DNA from: Ferrovaceae bacterium
GTDB taxonomy: Bacteria; Pseudomonadota; Gammaproteobacteria; Burkholderiales; Ferrovaceae
Length of the DNA stretch: 33,161 nt
Reading direction: 5' to 3'
Assembly (NCBI GenBank): GCA_027311025.1
Contig: DAICZS010000016.1
Span: forward strand, 1-33,161
Shown piece by piece: positions 1-8,122 of this stretch; within the stretch, counting starts at the first letter, position 1; the number at the start of each line of letters is the position of its first letter. A program made the position numbers and the translations under genes. Below the pieces are notes generated by a model, which saw nothing but the letters and a program-made list of their open reading frames with translations, had not been told where the DNA came from and ran no database searches.

Positions 1-47
1 CCCCCAAAAGTGGGCTGGCCCCTATTTCGGTTCTGTCCCCAATTTGT
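1..47. repeat. G-rich intergenic motif at window edge, possible REP/RAYT-type repeat remnant
   Basis: No gene is seen in these 47 bases downstream of the desaturase stop. Read on the minus strand, three GGGG runs recur about every 18 nt, two of them as GGGGACAG and GGGGCCAG. Similar GGGGACAG-containing text occurs near REP-associated tyrosine transposases in many proteobacteria, but no transposase is visible here and the region is cut by the window edge. The identification is tentative. Confidence 0.25.
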
Positions 48-1235
48 TTAAGCGTAGGCCTTCAGGGTGCGGGAAAAGCGCTGCAGTTCCTGGATGCCGC
101 TCATTTCAGCACGGTGGCACCAGTCCTTGAGCTGAACCAGCAGTTGTTCGCGTGTAGCATTGGTGCGCGTCCACAAGTCGGCCAGTTCGCGGCGCATGGC
201 CACCACCGTCTGCACGGAGCCGCTGGCGGCCATGGCTGCATTCAGGGTGTGCTGGTCGGTTTCGGGCAGATCCTGGGCATCCTTGTGCAGCCAGCGGCCC
301 ACCATGGCCATGGCTTCGCGCCGCGAGGGCACGGGTGCCTTGAGGTGCTCGCCCAGGCGTTGCAGCTCGGCGGAACAGGTCTGTGCCAGCTCTTGCGCGT
401 AACGCGCAATCACGTCGTAGCGGTTGAGAATGATGGCCTGCAGGGTGGCCTCGTCGCACTCGGATTTGTCGCGATCAAAGCGCACCGCGGGGGCAACGTT
501 CTTGACGCGCGCCTGCCCCACCATCTCCAGCATGCGGATGTACATCCAGCCGATGTCGAATTCATACCAGCGGTTGGAGAGCTTGGCCGAGGTGGCGAAG
601 GTATGGTGGTTGTTGTGCAGCTCTTCGCCGCCGATCAGGATGCCCCAGGGCACGATGTTGGTGCTGGCGTCCTTGCATTCAAAGTTGCGGTAGCCCCAGA
701 AATGGCCGATGCCGTTGATGACGCCCGCGGCCCAGAAGGGAATCCAGATGATCTGGGTGAGCCAGATCAGCATGCCGGGCACGACGCCAAACACGGCCAT
801 GTTGATGAGGGCCATCAGGGTAATACCGAGGCGGCTGTGGCGCGTATAAACGTTGCGCTCCATCCAGTCATCCGGGGTGCCGTGACCATAGCGGGAGAGG
901 GTGTCGGGTTTGCGCGTTTCCTGTACATACAGCACCACCCCGGACCACAACACGCGGTGAATGCCCAGCACCTGCGGGCTATGCGGATCGTCAACCGTCT
1001 CGCATTTGGCATGGTGCTTGCGGTGCACCGCTGCCCACTCCTTGGTGACCATGCCCGTGGTCATCCACAACCACAAACGGAAAAAATGACTGATGGCTGG
1101 CGCCAGATCAAGGGCCCGATGCGCCTGGTGGCGATGCAGGAATATGGTGACGGAGGCAATGGTGACATGGGTCATGACCAGTGCGGCAATGACGTCTCCC
1201 CACCACGGCAAATTGAGCATTCCTGAAAACAGCAT
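48..1235 (-). CDS. Fatty-acid (acyl-CoA/acyl-lipid) desaturase
   Basis: This is a membrane di-iron fatty-acid desaturase, expected to introduce a double bond into membrane acyl chains in the inner membrane. The three histidine boxes are present: HRHQAH (residues 34-39), HRKHH (71-75) and HNNHH (207-211), with hydrophobic segments near 13-33, 52-64 and 136-175. The protein is 395 aa. The roughly 150 residues after the third box form a mostly helical hydrophilic tail. I start at the ATG at 1235 because AAGGAG lies 8 nt upstream; the GTG nine bases earlier overlaps that ribosome-binding site and is unlikely. The gene follows mscS on the same strand after a 67-nt gap that holds a promoter-like sequence. 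Regiospecificity (probably delta-9) cannot be read from the sequence. Confidence 0.9.
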   Translation of the reverse strand: MLFSGMLNLPWWGDVIAALVMTHVTIASVTIFLHRHQAHRALDLAPAISHFFRLWLWMTTGMVTKEWAAVHRKHHAKCETVDDPHSPQVLGIHRVLWSGVVLYVQETRKPDTLSRYGHGTPDDWMERNVYTRHSRLGITLMALINMAVFGVVPGMLIWLTQIIWIPFWAAGVINGIGHFWGYRNFECKDASTNIVPWGILIGGEELHNNHHTFATSAKLSNRWYEFDIGWMYIRMLEMVGQARVKNVAPAVRFDRDKSECDEATLQAIILNRYDVIARYAQELAQTCSAELQRLGEHLKAPVPSRREAMAMVGRWLHKDAQDLPETDQHTLNAAMAASGSVQTVVAMRRELADLWTRTNATREQLLVQLKDWCHRAEMSGIQELQRFSRTLKAYA

Positions 1236-1284
1236 GGGTACCACTCCTTCAATCCATTAGGCGCAACCGGACATGCTATCAAAA

Positions 1285-1290
1285 ATTATA
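1285..1290 (-). promoter_or_regulatory. Perfect -10 hexamer upstream of the desaturase
   Basis: On the minus strand the AT-rich gap between mscS and the desaturase carries a perfect TATAAT. The predicted start would be near 1278, giving a leader of about 43 nt. No convincing -35 hexamer is found 16-18 nt upstream, so this is a candidate promoter only. It would allow the desaturase to be expressed separately from mscS. Confidence 0.4.
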
Positions 1291-1302
1291 ACAAAAAGCA
1301 AA

Positions 1303-2562
1303 TCAAACCTGGGTGGTCTGTACCCCGTCGCGCAGGGGGACGGCAATCTGTGCTGCCCGCAGGCCCTGCTGGATGGCCTGCAACATGTTGGAGCGCAGCC
1401 CGAGGTCGCTCACGCCGGGGTCGGCAATCCAGAACTGCAGGGACAATTCCACGCCATAACCGGTATGGCGCAGCAGCGCCACCGAGGGGGCGGGTTCGGC
1501 CAGCACACGCGCCTGCTGGCGTGCAGCGTCTTCCAGGATGACGCGCACCCGTTCCAGATCGGTGCCGAAGGCCACTTCCAGGGTGAGCGTGCGGCATACG
1601 CCGCCCCCGCCCAGCGTGTGGTTGGTGATGGTCTGGGTCATGAAGGTTTCGTTGGGCACGATGAAAACCGTGCCGTCCGTGGCGCTCAGGGCAATGCACC
1701 GGGCCTCCAGGCGGATGACGGTGCCCTGGCGCCCGTCCACGGTGATGACGTCGCCCATGCGGATGGAGCGATCCATCAGGATGATGAAGCCGCTCACATA
1801 GTTGCTGGCAATTTTCTGCAGGGCAAAGCCCAGCCCCACACCCAGCGCCCCGCCCAACACGGACAGGAAGGTAGAATCGATGCCCACCAGGGGCAGGGCA
1901 ATCACGACACTCATGAACACCAGCAAGCCCCGCAGCAACTTCACGGCCACCACCCTGAAATGCTTGTCCAGGGCGTCGGTGCGCATCAGGCGCCGTTCCA
2001 TCGCCCCACCCAGCCACAGGGCCAGCACCAGCATCACCGTGATCACCACCACCGCCTGCAACACCTGCAGCAGCGAAATGTAAGTGTTGCCGATGGTCAG
2101 CCCGATGTCCTGCAGCAGGTCCATCAACGGCTCGAGCAACCCCGTCACGTGCAGGGCAAACAGCACCCAGACGGTACGCACGAAAAACGCCTGCAGGGTA
2201 ATGGTACGGCGCGACAGCCCCACCACGTAGTTGAGCACATACACCCCGGTGCGCGCAGCGCCCAGGGCCAGGGTGAGCGAGAGTGCCATGTGCAGCAGGG
2301 CAGAGGGGCGGCCATGGCCAAAGTAGCGCCCGAACAGCATCAGGGCTGCGGCGCTGACGAGAGCAAAGGCAATGCCCCGCAGGCGCCGCGAGCGCTCGAT
2401 GTCCACCCCGGTCGGGTGGCGTCCACGCCCCATGGCGATAGCAGCGCCCGCACCCACCAGCAGCGACACCAGCAGCACAGGCAACTGCCACAGATGCTGT
2501 GCCTGCAGCAACGAGGTGACAAACCCCGTGAACCCGGAAAACATTTCTTGAGCTTGGTCCAT
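1303..2562 (-). CDS. MscS-family mechanosensitive ion channel
   Basis: This is an inner-membrane channel of the small-conductance mechanosensitive family, which releases solutes on hypo-osmotic shock. The 419-aa protein has several hydrophobic segments (about 27-45, 62-78, 90-113, 128-145, 165-186 and 206-227). Next comes the glycine/alanine-rich pore helix GGALGVGLGFALQK (237-250), then the hallmark sequence running from ASNYVSGFIIL to the DVI/VDGRQG beta domain (about 252-280). It is longer than E. coli MscS (286 aa) because of extra N-terminal membrane helices. The ATG at 2562 has AAGGAG 9 nt upstream; the ATG at 2571 directly abuts that site and is less likely. The gene begins 14 nt after the end of the methyltransferase gene on the same strand. 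The ion or osmolyte specificity is unknown. Confidence 0.9.
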   Translation of the reverse strand: MDQAQEMFSGFTGFVTSLLQAQHLWQLPVLLVSLLVGAGAAIAMGRGRHPTGVDIERSRRLRGIAFALVSAAALMLFGRYFGHGRPSALLHMALSLTLALGAARTGVYVLNYVVGLSRRTITLQAFFVRTVWVLFALHVTGLLEPLMDLLQDIGLTIGNTYISLLQVLQAVVVITVMLVLALWLGGAMERRLMRTDALDKHFRVVAVKLLRGLLVFMSVVIALPLVGIDSTFLSVLGGALGVGLGFALQKIASNYVSGFIILMDRSIRMGDVITVDGRQGTVIRLEARCIALSATDGTVFIVPNETFMTQTITNHTLGGGGVCRTLTLEVAFGTDLERVRVILEDAARQQARVLAEPAPSVALLRHTGYGVELSLQFWIADPGVSDLGLRSNMLQAIQQGLRAAQIAVPLRDGVQTTQV

Positions 2563-2576
2563 CCAGTCCATCTCCT

Positions 2577-3863
2577 TCAACCTGCCTGGCGTTCCCACAC
2601 CGCCGCAAAAAATCCGTCGGTGTGATGCCGGTGCGGCAATAATCGAAACCGTTCCCCCATCTCCAGCGCAATCTGCTGGGCCGCCAGAATCTCGCCACAG
2701 TGTACCGGCTTGAATTGGGGATGGGCTGCGGCAAAGCGATCGGCCTGCGCGTCGTTTTCCTCGTCAAGCAGGCTGCAGGTGGCATACACCAGCCGTCCAC
2801 CGGGCTTGACCAGCGTGGCGGCCGCCTCGAGGATGGCCGCCTGCTTGACCACGAGTTCGGCCACCGAAGCGTCGTTCTGGCGCATCTTGAGGTCGGGATT
2901 GCGGCGCAAGGTGCCCAGCCCGCTGCAGGGCGCATCCACCAGCACCCGGTCAATCTTGCCGGCCAGCCGCCGCACGCGTGCTTCCGTCTCGCTTGCAATC
3001 AGCACCGGGTTAAGGTTGGACAGGCCGGAACGCTTGAGGCGCGGCTTGAGGTTGTTGAGGCGGCGCTCGGACACGTCAAAGGCATAAACCCGACCCTGAT
3101 TATGCATCAGGGCGCCCAGCATGAGCGTCTTGCCTCCTGCACCGGCGCAGAAATCCCCCACCATGTCGCGGCGCCGCGGGGCCACGAGAAAGCCCAGCAA
3201 CTGGCTGCCCTCGTCCTGCACTTCCACATGGCCCGCCGTAAAGAGTTCGAGGCGATTGACGGAGGGGCGGCCCTCCAGGCGAATGCCGATGGGCGACCAG
3301 GGGGCGGGCACGCCCTTCAACCCTGCGGCCTCGAGCGCCTGCAGCACGGCATCGCGCGTGGTCAGCAGCGTGTTGACCCGCAGGTCGAGCGGCGCCTGGG
3401 TCTGTAGCACGCGTCCCATGGCCAGCACTTCTTCGGTGGGATACCGTTGCAGCAGCCGCGTGACCACCCACTGCGGCAAATCCGCCTGGACCGCCAGGGT
3501 ATCGGGCACCGGTTGCGCCTTGAGCGCTTCAAGCCAGGCGCCTTCCTCACCCTGGCACAAGGGCTGCAGCTCGCGCGCACTGCGCCCCAGCACCCGGTAG
3601 AGGGTGGCAAGCGCCATGCGTCGCGGAGAGGTTGTGGGTGCCAGGACCTTGATCAACTCCACGCGGCGCAGCAGGGCATAGACCCCTTCCGCCACAAAGG
3701 CCCGGTCCTGCATGCCCATTTCAGGATGGCTGCGAAAAAACTGGTGCAGGGCCACATCCGCCGGCATGCTGGCCGGCAGGACCATTTCCAGAGCGGACAC
3801 CAGGACCCCGAACTGGTTTTCGGTGATGGCCTTGCTGATTGCCTTACTGGGGGTACGACTCAT
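2577..3863 (-). CDS. RsmB/NOP-family SAM-dependent RNA (cytosine-5) methyltransferase
   Basis: This is a predicted rRNA/tRNA m5C methyltransferase of the NOL1/NOP2/Sun family, cytoplasmic. The 428-aa protein has a helical N-terminal region (about 15-150), then the Rossmann-fold catalytic domain. That domain carries SAM motif I as GDFCAGAGGKT (236-246), the conserved DAPCSGLG (310-317, Cys313) and YATCSLLDEEN (360-370, Cys363). The two cysteines are the catalytic and release residues of the family. Motif I reads CAGAGGKT rather than the common AAPGGKT. The ATG at 3863 overlaps the DUF3108 stop as ATGA, so translation is probably coupled. The exact RNA target cannot be assigned: the E. coli rsmB gene sits beside fmt, and this one does not. 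Confidence 0.88.
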   Translation of the reverse strand: MSRTPSKAISKAITENQFGVLVSALEMVLPASMPADVALHQFFRSHPEMGMQDRAFVAEGVYALLRRVELIKVLAPTTSPRRMALATLYRVLGRSARELQPLCQGEEGAWLEALKAQPVPDTLAVQADLPQWVVTRLLQRYPTEEVLAMGRVLQTQAPLDLRVNTLLTTRDAVLQALEAAGLKGVPAPWSPIGIRLEGRPSVNRLELFTAGHVEVQDEGSQLLGFLVAPRRRDMVGDFCAGAGGKTLMLGALMHNQGRVYAFDVSERRLNNLKPRLKRSGLSNLNPVLIASETEARVRRLAGKIDRVLVDAPCSGLGTLRRNPDLKMRQNDASVAELVVKQAAILEAAATLVKPGGRLVYATCSLLDEENDAQADRFAAAHPQFKPVHCGEILAAQQIALEMGERFRLLPHRHHTDGFFAAVWERQAG

Positions 3864-4582
3864 TCCATTTCCACTCGCAGCATGCGCTGCTCCCATTGAT
3901 GACCCCGTTCGGTCACGCGCATGCGAACGGGAGGATAACGGCGGTCTTCCGGCAACCATAGCTCGAAACGGGACGGCGCCTGTTCGCCCTCGTCCCCCAC
4001 ATACAGCGTCTTGAAGCGACCGGCATCGGTGACGGTCTCCCCTGATTCGTGCGCCACGAGGTGGTGGACTTCCAGCTTTTTTCCGGTGCTCATGGAAATG
4101 TCGCGTCCCAGCATGGTCTTGCCTGCCACGCGGTAGAGATACTTGATCGACAGCATGTCCTGGGTGCCCGGTGGCAGCGGCACCGTCTCGGTCTTGCCAT
4201 CGAAGTGCTGTTCGAGCAGGCCCGTGTCCCAATGAAAATCTGACGCAAAGCGCTGCGTCGCATCGTTGCGGGCATGCTCGAAATACACGGGGCGCAAATC
4301 CTGTTCCAGCACGATGCCGCGGCTCGTTTCCTGGAAGGAGGGGGCCAGCCACTGCAGCACCGCATAGGGCTGGGCGGTGCTGCCGATGTCGTAGTTGTCG
4401 CCGGTGCGGGTCCACACCTCGACGACCTCGCCCACGGGCACGCCGCTGTAGTACAGCCGGTAGGCCACGCGCAAGGTTTCATGAACCGGGGCGGCGTCTT
4501 CGGCATGGGCCCCGATGCCACTCCACAACACCGCCGCCAGAAGCGCCCCGAAGATTGCTCCGGAACGCCGCTGCCCGCTCAT
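3860..4582 (-). CDS. DUF3108 exported protein of unknown function
   Basis: This 240-aa protein belongs to the DUF3108 family, whose function is not established. A signal peptide is evident: a basic start (MSGQRRSG), a hydrophobic core to about residue 23, and an AHA/E cleavage site near 26-27, so a periplasmic or envelope location is expected. The mature part is beta-rich with many aromatic residues, beginning VAYRLYYSGVPVGEV, which is characteristic of the family. It sits between purN and the methyltransferase with ATGA overlaps at both ends (shared with the purN stop at 4579-4582 and with the methyltransferase start at 3860-3863). It is therefore surely cotranscribed. The functional link to purine synthesis is unclear and may be only positional. 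Confidence 0.8.
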   Translation of the reverse strand: MSGQRRSGAIFGALLAAVLWSGIGAHAEDAAPVHETLRVAYRLYYSGVPVGEVVEVWTRTGDNYDIGSTAQPYAVLQWLAPSFQETSRGIVLEQDLRPVYFEHARNDATQRFASDFHWDTGLLEQHFDGKTETVPLPPGTQDMLSIKYLYRVAGKTMLGRDISMSTGKKLEVHHLVAHESGETVTDAGRFKTLYVGDEGEQAPSRFELWLPEDRRYPPVRMRVTERGHQWEQRMLRVEME

Positions 4583-5223
4583 GGACCCTCGGGGACGATC
4601 AGGCTGCCGGCCCCTTGCAAGGGCACATCGCGAACGCGAATCCGTCCATCCTGCAACGACGCCAGCCGGCCCTCGGCCCACCAGCGCAAGGCGCGCGGGT
4701 AGATCTCGTGCTCGCATCGCAGCACGCGTGCACCCAGCAAGGCCTCGGTGTCTTCCACCAGCACGGGCACGGCAGCCTGGGCCACGATGGGGCCATGGTC
4801 GAGCTGGTCAGTGACGAAATGCACGGTGCAGCCGTGAATGCGCACGCCGGCCGCCAGTGCCTGGCGATGGGTGTGCAGTCCGGGAAAGGCAGGCAGCAGC
4901 GAGGGATGGATGTTGATGAGGCGCCCCTGATAATGGGCCACGAACTGCGGTGTGAAAATGCGCATGAATCCTGCCAGTACCACCAGCTGCGGCGCATGGC
5001 GATCGATTGCGGCCATGAGGGCTGCATCAAAGGCCGCGCGCTCGGCGTATTGGCGATGGTCCACGACGGCGGTGGGAATGCCCTGTGCTGCGGCCAGTTC
5101 CAGCCCGCCCGCATGGGGCACGTTGCTGATGACCGCGGCCACTTCCAGCGGCAGCCCTGCCGCCAGGATGGCCGCCATGTTGGAGCCCCGCCCCGATATC
5201 AGGATGACGATGCGCGCGCGCAT
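4579..5223 (-). CDS. purN: Phosphoribosylglycinamide formyltransferase (GAR transformylase)
   Basis: PurN transfers a formyl group from 10-formyl-tetrahydrofolate to GAR, the third step of de novo purine synthesis. The 214-aa protein has the phosphate-binding loop SGRGSN (10-15), the active-site segment NIHPSLLPAFPG with catalytic Asn104 and His106, and Asp142 in DQLDHGPI. These correspond to Asn106, His108 and Asp144 of the E. coli enzyme. The ATG start at 5223 lies 6 nt after the purM stop, the usual purM-purN order, and the stop overlaps the next gene as ATGA. The folate and ribonucleotide sites look intact. Confidence 0.95.
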   Translation of the reverse strand: MRARIVILISGRGSNMAAILAAGLPLEVAAVISNVPHAGGLELAAAQGIPTAVVDHRQYAERAAFDAALMAAIDRHAPQLVVLAGFMRIFTPQFVAHYQGRLINIHPSLLPAFPGLHTHRQALAAGVRIHGCTVHFVTDQLDHGPIVAQAAVPVLVEDTEALLGARVLRCEHEIYPRALRWWAEGRLASLQDGRIRVRDVPLQGAGSLIVPEGP

Positions 5224-5229
5224 GGACCC

Positions 5230-6292
5230 TCAAACCACCCGCGTGGGGGCCTCATCGGCCGTGCGCGGCACGATGCGGCCGATAGTCCAGGCATCAAGGC
5301 CTTCCTTGCGGAGAAAAGCCAATGCTGCGGCCTCATCCTGCGCATCCACCACGAGGGTCAACCCGATGCCGCAATTGAAGACCCGGTGCATCTCGGCGTC
5401 GGCCACGCCACCGGCCTGCTGCAGCCAGGAAAACACGGGGGGCATGGGCCAGGCATCGCGCTGCAGCACTGCCGCGAGATGTTGAGGCAGGACGCGCGGC
5501 AGGTTGTCCACAAGGCCGCCGCCCGTGATATGCGCCATGCCCTTGAGGGTGACCTGCTGCATCAGGGCCAGGATGGGTTTGACGTAGATGCGCGTGGGCT
5601 CCATCAGGAGGTCCGCCAAGGTCTTGCCGGGGGCAGCCCCACCGGGCAGGACTGCGTCAAGCCTGGCGCCGGAATGCGCGATGATTTTGCGAATCAGAGA
5701 AAAACCGTTGGAGTGGGGCCCACTGGAGGCGATGCCAATGACCGCGTCTCCCGCCGATGGTGCGGCCGTTGATGAGGCGCGATTTCTCGGCCACGCCCAC
5801 GGCAAAACCCGCAAGGTCGTATTCCCCATCCGGATACATGTCGGGCATTTCTGCGGTCTCGCCGCCGATGAGGGCGCACCCGGCCTGCTCGCAACCCAGC
5901 GCGATGCCCTGGATGACGGTGGCCGCGGTGGCCACGTCGAGGTGCCCGCAGGCAAAATAATCCAGGAAAAACAGCGGTTCGGCACCCTGCACCAGAATGT
6001 CGTTGACGCTCATGGCCACGAGGTCGATGCCCACCGTGGCGTGACGCTCAAGCTCGAAGGCAAGGCGCAGCTTGGTGCCCACCCCGTCAGTGCCAGACAC
6101 CAGCACCGGTTCGTGAAAGCGCTTGCCAATCTCCACCAGGGCCGCAAAGCCGCCGATGCCGCTCAACACTTCCGGACGCAGGGTGCGTTTGGCAAAGGGT
6201 TTGATGCGCTCCACCAGCGCGTCGCCGGCATCGATATCGACCCCGGCATCCCGGTAAGACAGCCCCCCTTGAGGCACGGATTGGTTTGACAC
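5230..6292 (-). pseudogene. purM: purM, phosphoribosylformylglycinamidine cyclo-ligase, interrupted by a frameshift
   Basis: PurM (AIR synthetase) converts FGAM to AIR with ATP in de novo purine synthesis. The reading frame is broken. From the GTG start at 6292 (GGAG 7 nt upstream) it reads normally through [26 protein letters not shown] and [12 protein letters not shown] to [13 protein letters not shown]. It then enters a wrong frame that stops at 5657. The correct continuation ([19 protein letters not shown] through to the stop at 5230) is in another frame. The switch falls within 5750-5758, at CCGCCG on the plus strand. Restoring two bases there (for example GGCGCGGG for GGCGGG on the coding strand) gives an uninterrupted protein of about 354 aa, close to the usual 345-350. 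Both halves are otherwise well conserved, so a sequencing or assembly error or a very recent mutation is more likely than old decay. Confidence 0.85.
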
Positions 6293-6335
6293 GAAAAGTC
6301 TCCAGAACGATCGCACCAGCATTCGGGGTGCGACC

Positions 6336-6344
6336 TGCTAAAAT
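6336..6344 (+). promoter_or_regulatory. Extended -10 promoter element before the AI-2E-type permease
   Basis: The 100-nt gap between divergent purM and the permease holds TG-C-TAAAAT, an extended -10. Transcription would start near 6351. No good -35 is visible, which is acceptable for an extended -10 promoter. Immediately downstream, GTGTAAT occurs twice with a 10-nt period (6345-6351 and 6355-6361). The call rests on sequence alone. Confidence 0.35.
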
Positions 6345-6392
6345 GTGTAATCGGGTGTAATGATGCCCTACAGGCCCCAAATTCTATCGCAA

Positions 6393-7454
6393 ATGACCAC
6401 GACTCGCCCTGCTTCCCGCATCAACCTCTGGATGATGGCCCTGGCTGCCCTGGCAATCTGGCTGGTGTACGCGCTGTCCACCATCCTGATGCCCTTCGTC
6501 CTGGCTGCCCTGCTGGCCTACGTATGCCATCCCCTGGCGCGCTGGCTGACACGCCCCTGGTTTCCCCCGGCACTGGCCTCCTTGCTGGTGCTGCTGCTCT
6601 TGACGGGTGTAGGCGCCGCCTTTGGCGTGCTGATCCTGCCGATGCTCTACTACGAACTCAATCAGGTCCTGGCCAAGCTGCCCGCCACCCTCAACGGCCT
6701 GCGCGACCTCTCCACACCGTTTCTGCAGCAGACACTGGGCATCGACCTGCACACCAACCTCGACCAGTTGCGCGACATGCTGCAGCAAAACATCGGCACC
6801 ACCGAGGCCGCCCTGCAGAAAGTACTGCGCTCGGCGGGCGAAGGCGGCGCCTGGATATTGAGCGTGATCGTGACGCTGCTGCTGGTGCCTGTGGTGCTGT
6901 TCTACCTGCTCAAGGACTGGAGCCGGCTGCTCACGATCACCCTGGGGGCCGTGCCCCCCCGCTACCGCACCCAGGTGGAGGGCTTTGCCCGGGAGATTGA
7001 TGCGGTGCTGGGCCAGTTTCTGCGCGGTCAAATGGTGGTGATGGCCATCATGGCCACCTTCTACGCCGCGGGCCTGCACCTGGTGGGCCTGAACTCAGGC
7101 GTTGCCATTGGCATCACCACCGGCATCCTGGTGTTCATCCCCTACGTAGGCGTGTTTACCGGCCTCGTCCTGGCGATGCTGGCGGCCACCGTGCAGGGCC
7201 CGGGCCCGGACATGCTGTTGCCGGTGCTGGGCGTGTTTGCCGTGGGCCACATGCTGGAAGGTTCGCTCATCACGCCACGTTTCGTGGGCGAGCGCATCGG
7301 GCTGCATCCGGTGATGGTGATTTTTGCCCTGCTGGCCTTTGGCAAGCTGCTTGGTTTCTTTGGTGTCGTCATCGCCCTGCCCGCCTCGGCCGTGTTGCGC
7401 GTGACGCTCTCCCGCCTGGATCGCGCCTTCCTGCAGGATGACGAGCCCGCCTGA
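6393..7454 (+). CDS. AI-2E family (PerM-type) inner-membrane transporter
   Basis: This is a polytopic inner-membrane protein of the AI-2 exporter/PerM superfamily. The protein is 353 aa with hydrophobic segments near 12-48, 58-82, 152-172, 212-238, 240-266, 272-292 and 303-332. It carries the family-typical SLITPRFVGERIGLHP stretch and the LKDW/RxxQVEGFAREID cytoplasmic region. Family members export diverse substrates; the true substrate here is unknown and the AI-2 name should not be taken literally. ATGs at 6360 and 6363 could extend it by 11 or 10 residues; I prefer 6393 because the longer form would leave almost no leader after the predicted promoter. Neither start has a strong ribosome-binding site. 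The stop overlaps the hda start as TGATG. Confidence 0.85.
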   Translation: MTTTRPASRINLWMMALAALAIWLVYALSTILMPFVLAALLAYVCHPLARWLTRPWFPPALASLLVLLLLTGVGAAFGVLILPMLYYELNQVLAKLPATLNGLRDLSTPFLQQTLGIDLHTNLDQLRDMLQQNIGTTEAALQKVLRSAGEGGAWILSVIVTLLLVPVVLFYLLKDWSRLLTITLGAVPPRYRTQVEGFAREIDAVLGQFLRGQMVVMAIMATFYAAGLHLVGLNSGVAIGITTGILVFIPYVGVFTGLVLAMLAATVQGPGPDMLLPVLGVFAVGHMLEGSLITPRFVGERIGLHPVMVIFALLAFGKLLGFFGVVIALPASAVLRVTLSRLDRAFLQDDEPA

Positions 7455-8122
7455 TGCGTCAGCTGATTCTTGACATCGCCCCGGGTGAACCGCCGCGTCT
7501 GGAAGATTTCGTGGTGGGCCGCAACGCCGAGGTTCTGGACACCCTGCAGCAATGGGTGCGTGGGGCGTGCCCCGAGCGCTTCGTGTACCTGTGGGGCGAG
7601 CCGGGCGCGGGCAAATCCCATCTGCTGCAGGCGCTCTGCCCTGGGCGTTACGTGGCCTGCACCCCGGACACCCGCTTTCTGCCCGACCCAGACCCGCTGC
7701 TGCTGGTGGACGACGTGGCACGCCTCTCCCCCGAGGGGGCCGTGACCCTGTTCCATCGCTACAACGAGCGGCGCGACGAGGGTGCGCGCCTGCTGGCCAG
7801 CGGCCCCTGCCCCCCCAGCCAGTTGTCCCTGCTGCCCGACCTCGCCACCCGCCTGGGCTGGGGCCTCGTGCTGCGCGTGCATGCCCTGGACGACACCGAA
7901 AAGATGGCGGCGTTGCAGGCGCGCGCGGCGCACATGGGGGTGAGCCTGCCGCAGGAAGCGGCGCGCTACATCCTGACCCACTGGACGCGCGACACCGCAT
8001 CGCTGTTTGCCCTGATGCAGGAGCTCAACCGCTGGTCCCTTTCAGCGCATCGTGCCATCATCACCATTCCATTGATTCGGGATGCACTGGCTTCCCTTCA
8101 ACCTCGTCCTTCCGGAATGTAA
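7454..8122 (+). CDS. hda: DnaA-regulatory inactivator Hda
   Basis: Hda is a DnaA-like AAA+ protein that, bound to the DNA-loaded sliding clamp, stimulates hydrolysis of DnaA-ATP and so prevents re-initiation of replication. The 222-aa protein begins with the clamp-binding peptide QLILDI (3-8), followed by Walker A GEPGAGKS (48-55) and Walker B LLLVDD (82-87). The C-terminal part (about 160-215) is the helical lid. The length and the absence of a DNA-binding domain IV separate it from DnaA. It starts inside the permease stop (TGATG) and ends with a TAATG overlap with the HAD gene, so it is cotranslated with both neighbours. Confidence 0.92.
   Translation: MRQLILDIAPGEPPRLEDFVVGRNAEVLDTLQQWVRGACPERFVYLWGEPGAGKSHLLQALCPGRYVACTPDTRFLPDPDPLLLVDDVARLSPEGAVTLFHRYNERRDEGARLLASGPCPPSQLSLLPDLATRLGWGLVLRVHALDDTEKMAALQARAAHMGVSLPQEAARYILTHWTRDTASLFALMQELNRWSLSAHRAIITIPLIRDALASLQPRPSGM

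Noticed and set aside
1236-1244. Upstream GTG start for the desaturase
   Set aside because: It would overlap the AAGGAG ribosome-binding site that serves the ATG at 1235.
1273-2625. 450-codon plus-strand open frame opposite mscS
   Set aside because: It is the antisense shadow of a well-supported channel gene; its translation is rich in Gln/His/Gly and has no recognisable domain, as is typical for GC-rich antisense frames.
4171-5772. 533-codon plus-strand open frame opposite DUF3108, purN and purM
   Set aside because: It spans three genes on the other strand, has low-complexity composition and no family motif.
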